A DNA stretch of 64,000 nt, taken from contig JARKIF010000025.1 in assembly GCA_029378245.1 (NCBI GenBank), positions 310,001-374,000 on the forward strand, written 5' to 3'. Shown in pieces: positions 56,791 through 64,000 of the stretch. Made by a program: the position numbers and the translations under genes. Numbering within the stretch: the stretch's first letter is position 1; every line of letters starts with the position of its first letter. Below the pieces are notes generated by a model, which was given only the letters and a program-made list of their open reading frames with translations, ran no database searches and was not told the DNA's origin. The stretch comes from Roridomyces roridus. Lineage: Eukaryota; Basidiomycota; Agaricomycetes; Agaricales; Mycenaceae.

Positions 56791-59700
56791 TGTCCAGGAA
56801 TTCGACTATGTTGTCCATGGGTATGAGGACACAGATTTTGATTGGCACCAGTATACATCACAGAGTTCAACTCATTTTGAATGCCACAAATTTTCCTAAT
56901 TTTTCTTAGGGCTGCCATACATATTGATGGGCCCTAAGCTTCAAACAGACCTACATTGCAAAGACCCAGCACCTTTGGTGAACCTGGAATGAGCTGATCT
57001 CGAAAAGCAATAAAATTGAAGATATTATATATACCATTGGATATGGGAGGCCATTCCTGCAGAGTGAAATTCAACTTCAACAACTGTAAGGGCAACTCCC
57101 CAGATCCTGAGTGCCTAGGACGACTCAAGGAGGACTGGCAGAGGGATCCAAAGTGGATTAGTGCTAGAATACATACACAGTGGTATAGAGGGGCATACCT
57201 GGCAGAGGGATCCAAAGATAACAAGTCTAAGGAGCTCTGACAGGCTGTGATCCCTGATGTAACGCGTGTGACGTGACACATCGTCACAGTAACTCGGAAT
57301 AAATAGGTTCAAAGAAGAGAGGATGAATGTGGCTAAAGAGACCATGAATAAATATAGAAGGAGAGAAATAGAAAAAGGGAAATGGTGGGTGGGAGAGTGA
57401 GAAAGAGACAATGTCCCCTTAAAACAACCAGGAGTGTACCCGCAGAATCCCAGAGGGCTTGGTGCAAAATGGGACACTCCAGAGTGAAAAGAAAAAAGAG
57501 ATGATGCCAGCTGTCAAAATCAGTGATTGTGGCCGCAAAAAGGAAGTGCACAGCCGCTATAATCAAAAGTCTGAATTTAGTGAAAACTTGTCCTGAAATT
57601 TGGCCCACTGAAATTCTGGCAAGATCCTTCGTATTTACTCTGGATATGTGATTCTCGGAGGAGCTCTCCTTATGGGTGTCCTCTTTGGACAAAAATAAAT
57701 GGTTTTGGATGAGCACAATTTATCATTTTGACCCAGGTCGATTCTCATTTCTGACCGTGATCACGATGATCACTGTCCGAATAGCGCCGTGAAATGTGAA
57801 TTCAAGCCGGGGTAATACAAACAAGATTGTGAAACTGGAATCACTTCCATCAAATTGAAATCACATCCATCAGAATGAAATCACATCCATCAAAATGAGA
57901 TTCCAGAAATCACGCAAGATCATACCAACATCGGGAATCAGTGATCACGCCAATCCCGGCTTGGGCATTCTCCCCCCGGGTCCCAGCAGGTGTCGGCTCA
58001 TCGCAGGGATACTAGCAGCCGCTGGGGCTTTTGTACCATCGCGGATGTGTTTATTTACCGAGCTGGGGAATGGGATTAGGTCTGTCTATTGAGCGGAGGT
58101 CAGGTTTAGCGCTAAGTGATAAACTACCTCTGCATCGGGGATGTGTGGAAAATATCTGGTCACACCCCAACCGAGCTCTGGCGGCTGCGTGCGGAGGTGT
58201 GCGGCATCAGGCGGCATCTCACCGTGGACATCAACGATTCATATGTCACTCTGATGTCAGCTGATTTCATTTTGATCTCGCTTGATCTCATTCTGATCTC
58301 ACCCGCTTTTGTTTTGATCTCACCCCATTCTGCTTTCACGTTGAGACCGTGATCACGCCCAAAAAATGAGATTGCTGGCCATCAAAGTGAGATTTTGGGA
58401 GTGAAAATAAACATACTCTTTTTGTCCAGGAAGGACACCTGTACTCCTGTTGGAAAAGTCCTTTGTGGGGTGACGATGATGAGTCGTGGATTCAACCACG
58501 GCTGAAATAAATCGAATTCATGTGACCTTTCAATCTAATCGGTTGATTAAACCAGTGAATAAGGAGATCAGAGAGTGCGGATCGCTCCCAGGATCGCGCA
58601 CTAAGGCCGCCGACGCGTTTGAATGCCGCCCACCATCATTCTCACACCTATCACGGCTACTATGCAAGTATGATGACAGCTCGGCCGCCATGCCGCCGAG
58701 CTCGAGTGCATGCAACGGCGCGAGGCCATTAAACAAATTGGGACATTGGAAGGAATCATTTTATTCTGCATTTTCTAAGAATACCCATGGTTCAACTGGA
58801 ATTTACATGAAGTACGCACGAGTTTAACTCTGCCACATTTGACAGGAATCATGACATCCCGCGGCGCGGAAATTACTCGGAATGTCTCGGAAGCACAATG
58901 AATGCCATGGGCATGACCGCCGGTGGTTCACATCGAGTTCACACGCTCGGCATGACCGGCAGTGCTGATAGGAATATGAAAAGCCACTGCCGGCGGGTTT
59001 AGTCTGCCAGAATGTTCAGAAGGTTACTCGGCCATTACACGGCAGAGTCAGGATACAGATCAAAGAGACCTCCCCCGGCGGCACTTTAGAGTATGATAGT
59101 AGATCAAGTTGATGTTAAACACGGAACAATTACAAGCCGTAGTCAGTATATTAGAGGGCATGTAAATTAGTGTAGGACAGTGAATCCCCCTCCCCTCTGT
59201 TGGCATAACATACGACCGAACTTCATTTTGACTGAGCTGTGGGATTATTGCAACGTCGGCTTGACTGCGCGTGCCCTGAAGTCCTTTTTGAGTTCGACCG
59301 TTCTCCAGCGCTGAGCTGTGAGCGCCCTGAGGTCCATTCCGGTTGGGCTGAGCTGTGGGTTCTCTGAGGTTACTGGAATTCGGTGTGGTTAAATTCGATT
59401 GGTTGCATACGACCGAGCTGTGGATGTCCTGAAGTCGAAAGACCGAGCTGTGGATATCCTGAAGTCCTCTGTGTGAATTAGTTGAATATCTACGGCAAGG
59501 TCAAGCATTGACGAAAGCCCAACTTTGGTGGTTGATTGCGGTAGTAGCTCTACGCTATAAAATACATTGGTTTTACCTGCTCGGAATATCCTTGTGTGAT
59601 TTGAATTGACGGTTGATACGCCTGACCCACCTCCCCGAACACACACACACGGCATTGATTAGTGGTAGTTGGTTTTGGATTTGAGAGCTTGACATTGTCT

Positions 59701-60239
59701 AGCTCGTTGATTAGTCCGATTTCACTGCTGCACGTTGGTGCACCGTTTCAACGAAATCAATATTTTTTGCCTGCGCACGGATACCGCTTGAAAAAAGGAA
59801 AGTGCACAGCCGGCTCAATCAAAAGTACCATTTTCTGAAACCTCACTCAAATTTTGGCCCACTGTCCGGAACTTCTGCCTCCGGTGGCCTTGCAGATCCT
59901 TTCGACAAACCTGATACATCATGCAGACTGGAGATGATCAATCACCCCTTGATTCCAAATGACTTGTCGAATAATTTATTCTTCTTCTACTGTAGCATTA
60001 TGACCACATGTTCAGGTGACAGGTGACGGACGCCCGCGAACTGAATTTATTTGGCCTCGGTGACGGTGACGGTTGAGATTTTGGTGCAAAAGCTCCGCTC
60101 CGGCCGCAATACCGTCTGATGCGAGTGATCGCCGATGTGCCAGACTTCCTGATATGCTATTTTGATCCGAATGCCGAGTGATTTTTGATCTGTGAACATA
60201 TTATCCAGTGAACATGTTGAGAGGACCCCTGATTACCTT
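56791..60239. other. Repeat-rich region without supported genes
   Basis: 57505-57615 (minus strand) resembles 45175-45240 and shares AGTGCACAGCC...TTTGGCCCACTG words with 59800-59865. At 57740-58390 there are mirrored copies of ACCGTGATCACG and repeated ATCACATCCATCA/TGATCTCA words, probably a diverged MITE. At 59225-59470 a degenerate GAGCTGTGG...CCTGAAGTC repeat occurs several times. No gene is supported. Confidence 0.45.
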
Positions 60240-60398
60240 ATGAGAGGTTACATCCGGAGTCCTGACAAAAGTCGGTGATCAGCCCCGAAAGGTATGCGCC
60301 GCAGTCCTGACAAATGGGCTCCGCCCGCCGTCAAGGGCTGATCCCTAGTCCTGACAACGGCCCGTGGCTCGGCTGAGGTCTGAGCCAGAGTCCTGACT

Positions 60399-61015
60399 AG
60401 GGATGCACACCGCCCGTCTACGGGTGACGGCCGTCAAATTGACGGCACGAGACAGGTACGGGCCGTCAAATCAACGGCCGTCTTTTGACATCCGACCGGG
60501 CCCGACGGGTACGGGACGGCAAAAATGACGGGTACGGCCGTCAAAAGACGGGTCTCTTGTCAACCTCATCAAACCACGGGCATTTTAATTCTATAGAAGA
60601 GGGATCCACCACAGATGTGTTGTAAATGCCATTCCCTTTGATTCTGCTGAGCCAACAGCTATTCCACAATCATTGACACTGGTTTGATGTGAATTTGATG
60701 TCAGAGATTCCATCAATCAGCAGATAAAGCAACGATAGAAGCCCCGGATCTGAAATTTGGCGGGCATCAGGAGTTACACGAGTCTCCCGATGACTGGCCC
60801 ATCAAGTGCCCGCCCAAATTCCATCTGATCCGACCCACACGGACGCCAACCCGTAGACGGCCCGTCAATCTCGCAGATTGACGGGACGGACGGCAATGTT
60901 GCCGTCCCGTACCCGTCCCGTATATTTCTTCCATCAAGAGCCGGAGGGGTACGGGTATGTACCCGTGTACGGACGGCCGTCAAACGGTTTGTGACGGGTA
61001 CGGTGTGCATTCCTA
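60399..61015. mobile_element. hAT-type MITE (617 bp) with perfect 8-bp target duplication
   Basis: Starts TAGGGATGCACACCG and ends CGGTGTGCATTCCTA (one mismatch as inverted repeats). GTCCTGAC flanks both sides (60391-60398 and 61016-61023). Like 22906-23459 it is rich in GACGG/CCGTC palindromes, but the terminal sequence differs, so it is a separate subfamily. Confidence 0.92.
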
Positions 61016-61129
61016 GTCCTGACATCCTTAAATAGCAACTGTCCTTTTACCTTCGCGCTCATAGCTACCACAGCACATAGTCAATTTCATTTCATTTCTT
61101 TGTCAGTCTGCTGATTACGCACACACTCA

Positions 61130-61420
61130 TGGACAGCATCGAAATTTTCGACGACGAACGAGTCCGTTTGTTCGCTGGATGGGAGCCAGACCAATGGATT
61201 TCTCAAGGCAAAGTCTTCGTCGTTCGAGCACGAAAAACTACCTACCACCGTCCAGGCAGCACTCGCTGAGCTTCTAGCCATCCCAGCATCATTTGCAGCA
61301 TACCTACTTCCCCCCCCCCCGCCCACAACACTCCCCATCTCGGAGTTTATCGAGTTTCCCTTCCCACCAATGATGGAGGAGTCTGAGATGGACATTGATT
61401 CATATTGGATGAGCTCTTGA
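61130..61420 (+). pseudogene. Short protein-like frame pieces, possibly a broken element ORF
   Basis: ATG at 61130 gives MDSIEIFDDERVRLFAGWEP then DQWISQGKVFVVRARK in one frame. A second frame continues TVQAALAELLAIPASFAAYL, PISEFIEFPFPPMMEESEMD across a C10 run. The two look like one product broken by a frameshift near 61235. No family is recognised. Confidence 0.35.
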
Positions 61421-61721
61421 ACGAGCAGGTGCAGTTGTCGAAGGCCGTAGCGAGCTTGAACACGGTGCAGAGGAAGGGACAGACCAATATTGATATCGCG
61501 GAGCTGTTTGAAGACGACTGTATATAATAGGATTTTTGGCGATTTTTGGCCATTTTTTTTCTCCGATTTTTTCGATTTTTCGAGGTCTGATCCAAAGTCC
61601 TGACAAATCCCAGGCTGGGCCGAGATCTGTACCGGAATCCTGACGAGATTTGGGACGGCATTCGGACCAAAAGTCCTGACAAAATTTTTTGGAGGCCGAA
61701 AATCCGGATGTAACTTCTCAT

Positions 61722-63124
61722 TGCTGAACCTTCAGGTTTGGCTACCCAAGGCATTGTTGTTTGTGTGCATCAGAACAAATGTGCACAAAGTGATGTATAT
61801 CCTTCTTTTCCTCAACTTTTACTTCCAAGTTCCGGTGTTGTCAAGGTGTTGTTCTATATGCAACCTTACCATGTGTTTGAACCCAGCATCTGAGGTGGTG
61901 GATGCCAGGTACCATGGTCATGTGTGGCACGATGGACATGGGAGAAGGGCGAATGAAAATCGTGATATGGGTCTCCGTCTGACTGCTTCCATCTCCATCT
62001 CCGAGTCCAGCTGCCTCGGCTCTCGACTACTCGTTCTTTTGTGTTGCCAGCGCAATACCAGCGGCGTTCACGGCCACGATGTTTGAATCCTTGAGCACGG
62101 TGCAAATTGGCGCAAAAACCAACTGGAATCAAATATTGATCCAACTGACAGATCATCATCACAGCCACCTGCCACTTGTCCACAATCGTCAATGAGTCGC
62201 CTCCGTTGTGAGCAACCGTGTTCTGACGCATTCTTCTTCTCAACTTCTTGACTTGTTCTGCGAATCGATTCAATGGTTGCTTGCCTGTGTTCCTCTCGGC
62301 GTTTCTGTCTCTGGCAAGTCTCTGGTTATTGCGCTTGCATCTGCCTTCGGACGCCCTAGTCGTGACCGTCAAAGCCCGAGGGTGGTCGCGGCGCCTCGCA
62401 TTCCACTCAATACAGACCAGCCTGAGCACCTCCTTTCAACACCAACGAATCTTCTTCCAAATCCTGCATGCCGCCGGCCATCTCAAATGACCTTCGAAAT
62501 ACAGCCGTGCAATACCTATGAATCGTCCAAGTATCTCCCATGAAATTCCAGCCGGGATTCGGTTCCCCCCATTGTCTCGCCGAATTTTGTTCGCGACCGC
62601 CCTCCGACCAATTCCCACTCTATACATTCGGTTCCTCATCTTCAACTTGAGGCTTGAAGATTCCTCTTTCTCCCCGTCAAGACGCGCCTAACATCCACTG
62701 TTCAAAGACGCACACGAAAGATACCAGACCCCAGAAGCAAAACCACCCACTTGTTCTTCTCGATTCTCAAGCTCACGAGATCTGTCGATTGGTGGGAGAT
62801 CCCATCCAAGCTGAGCCACTGGACGCCGTCAGATGTACCAAAAGAGATCCGATAGCTTGTTCCCTCTACTCCGCCAAAGTGTCCTTGTTGTCCCCCAGCT
62901 CCGAGAGCGACGTCCAATGGAGCGCTTGTCGATTGCGGCTACGTGGCGTCCAACTCTGGGCCGCGTTCTGTGATTCCTTTGAGGCTGTTTTCCATTCCAC
63001 AACCTGCGAGTTCCAGTTCTAATGCCAAACTCTGCAGTCCAACCTGCCCAATGAAACCAGATTGAATAGACGACATTTCTCGCCGAGATCTAGTTGACAT
63101 TTGCACTTGCTCGTGTATGTATGG
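61722..63124. other. Unassigned region with long open frames
   Basis: On the minus strand, frames 62645-62436 and 62429-61866 lie in the same phase separated by one TGA (62433-62435) and read continuously (WPAACRIWKKIRWC, then KEVLRLVCIEWNARRR). They could be a nonsense-broken gene, but plus-strand frames overlap them and I recognise no family on either strand. Confidence 0.3.
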
Positions 63125-63785
63125 CACATATACTGTAAAATAATTATTGGAACAGATTTGGATTGCATGTGCATATGATAGCGAACTGTCGGAATACAAG
63201 TTCAGGTTGGTAGCAATTTGGGTCCCAAGTTTTCAACTTTGTCGAGAGCAACTGGCCGGGTCCAAATCTTCAGAGTAACCTCAAATTCTGGTCTGGTGGG
63301 CTTTTCAGGCAATGCCGGTTGGTCGAATCCCGGCTGATGCAGTGAATCACAGTCAATCGAAAGCTATCAGCAGCTGTTGATGGCAGACAAATAACAGTGT
63401 TGAGGTGGAACTCAAATGTGTGCAAGTAAATCTGATGGTCCAGCCATGAACGAGACTTCTGAACTGATGGATGGAAGCACTGGTTCCACGCCCAAACTAT
63501 TGTGCAGTAGGGCAAAGACACTGAGAATTGTCGCTGATCAAGTCTGGATGATGGGACATCAGTTCTGTGAATCATCGGCAGATCGGCATCGGTGGTGGGA
63601 AATGAGATGACCTTTCAATTCAGCTTTGTAAGAAAATTGTTGAATGCCCGTCAGATGCTCTCTGAGAATGGAGTTGGAATGGAGCCTCAAGATGCGACCC
63701 AAAACATTGAACCCCGATCGAGATGCAACCCAGAATCTGCGCTTGAGACGCATGTCATCACAATAATTATTTGACAGTATATCGC
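63125..63785. mobile_element. MITE-like inverted repeat ending in TATACTGT-AAATAATTATTG
   Basis: ATATACTGTAAAATAATTAT near 63128 is mirrored by AATAATTATTTGACAGTATA near 63760. A further inverted copy starts immediately after (63793-63822), so the right end and the next element's left end form a palindrome of about 60 bp centred near 63790. Boundaries are approximate and no target duplication was identified. Confidence 0.5.
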
Positions 63786-63824
63786 CCATATGTATGGGCG
63801 ATATACTGTAAAATAATTGTTGCG
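63757..63824. repeat. Near-perfect palindrome at abutting element ends
   Basis: GACAGTATATCGCCCATATG is followed by TATGGGCGATATACTGTAAA. The arms extend through AAATAATTATTG/CAATAATTATTT-like sequence with few mismatches, giving a hairpin with about 28-bp arms. Confidence 0.75.
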
Positions 63825-64000
63825 GGAACATCCGCTGGGAGCCCAGCTTCTGGATCCCAACTCAGTCCTGGCTCGGTAGTTTGGGTAGCATCTTGAGGCT
63901 GGCTTTTTGGGGAGCATCTGAAGAGAGTTCAACACTTTTCAGAGAAAGACTTTTCATTTCTCGACATTGACTGCCGATCTGCCGAGGATGCGGCCACCCA

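Larger units (their letters stand above)
60240..61721. mobile_element. Element with 19-bp TIRs and internal AGTCCTGAC repeats, hosting a hAT MITE
   Basis: ATGAGAGGTTACATCCGGA (60240-60258) is mirrored with one mismatch at 61703-61721. Inside, AGTCCTGACAA-type words recur at 60258, 60303, 60347 and 60390, and again at 61596, 61636 and 61672, spaced 36-45 bp: a subterminal repeat pattern. The MITE at 60399-61015 was inserted into one of these words. No clear target duplication is visible outside. Confidence 0.65.

Noticed and set aside
62702..62917. Minus-strand frame with GAGGQQGHFGG as another Gly-rich receptor N-terminus
   Set aside because: The Gly-rich stretch is short, has no phase-1 junction, and is not followed by NB-ARC or SAM-like sequence.

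Overview
The window is nuclear DNA of a filamentous basidiomycete, most likely an agaricomycete. Genes are broken by many short GT-AG introns (42-71 bp), and several families are typical of mushroom-forming fungi: an NTPase opening with a GG-x-F N-terminal motif, a glycine-rich NB-ARC/TPR receptor, and a WRN-like exonuclease mobile-element protein. No rRNA, tRNA or CRISPR feature is convincing. Gene models below were built by hand from splice sites; exon sums divisible by three and continuous protein similarity across junctions are the main support.

1-8.6 kb: a LaeA-like methyltransferase with an in-frame TGA (+), a 590-aa nuclear-looking protein (-), two head-to-head paralogues for small secreted Cys proteins (one frameshifted by a 4-bp duplication), and a tiny secreted protein. 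8.8-11.7 kb: a long-TIR DNA element, a truncated second copy and a truncated hAT MITE end. 12.8-21.9 kb: NUDT7-like Nudix hydrolase, secreted FAD amine oxidase, and a 948-aa, 18-exon secreted protein. 22.5-23.6 kb: a hAT-type MITE with perfect 8-bp target duplication nested in another inverted-repeat element. 26.2-28.4 kb: cytochrome P450.

28.5-33.2 kb: a degenerate mobile-element gene with a DEDD exonuclease domain, interrupted by a 1257-bp insertion flanked by a 7-bp duplication. 33.6-36.4 kb: isochorismatase-family hydrolase and two tandem paralogues with glycine-rich N-termini and SAM-like C-termini. 38.2-44.1 kb: a 1023-aa coiled-coil protein and a NACHT-type NTPase. 44.1-51 kb: a graveyard of mobile DNA (A-tailed retroposon, tRNA-like SINEs, nested hAT MITEs, a 1.4-kb fold-back element, an HSP104 fragment). 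51.0-54.3 kb: an NB-ARC/TPR receptor with twelve near-identical 42-residue repeats. 54.3-64 kb: mostly repeats, including another hAT MITE inside a short-repeat element.

The most interesting biology is the immune-receptor-like set at 34.5-54.3 kb. Two small glycine-rich/SAM-like proteins and the NB-ARC/TPR receptor all carry glycine-rich segments whose exons begin after a phase-1 intron that splits a Gly codon. This suggests a shuffled signalling module shared by receptors and adaptor-like partners.
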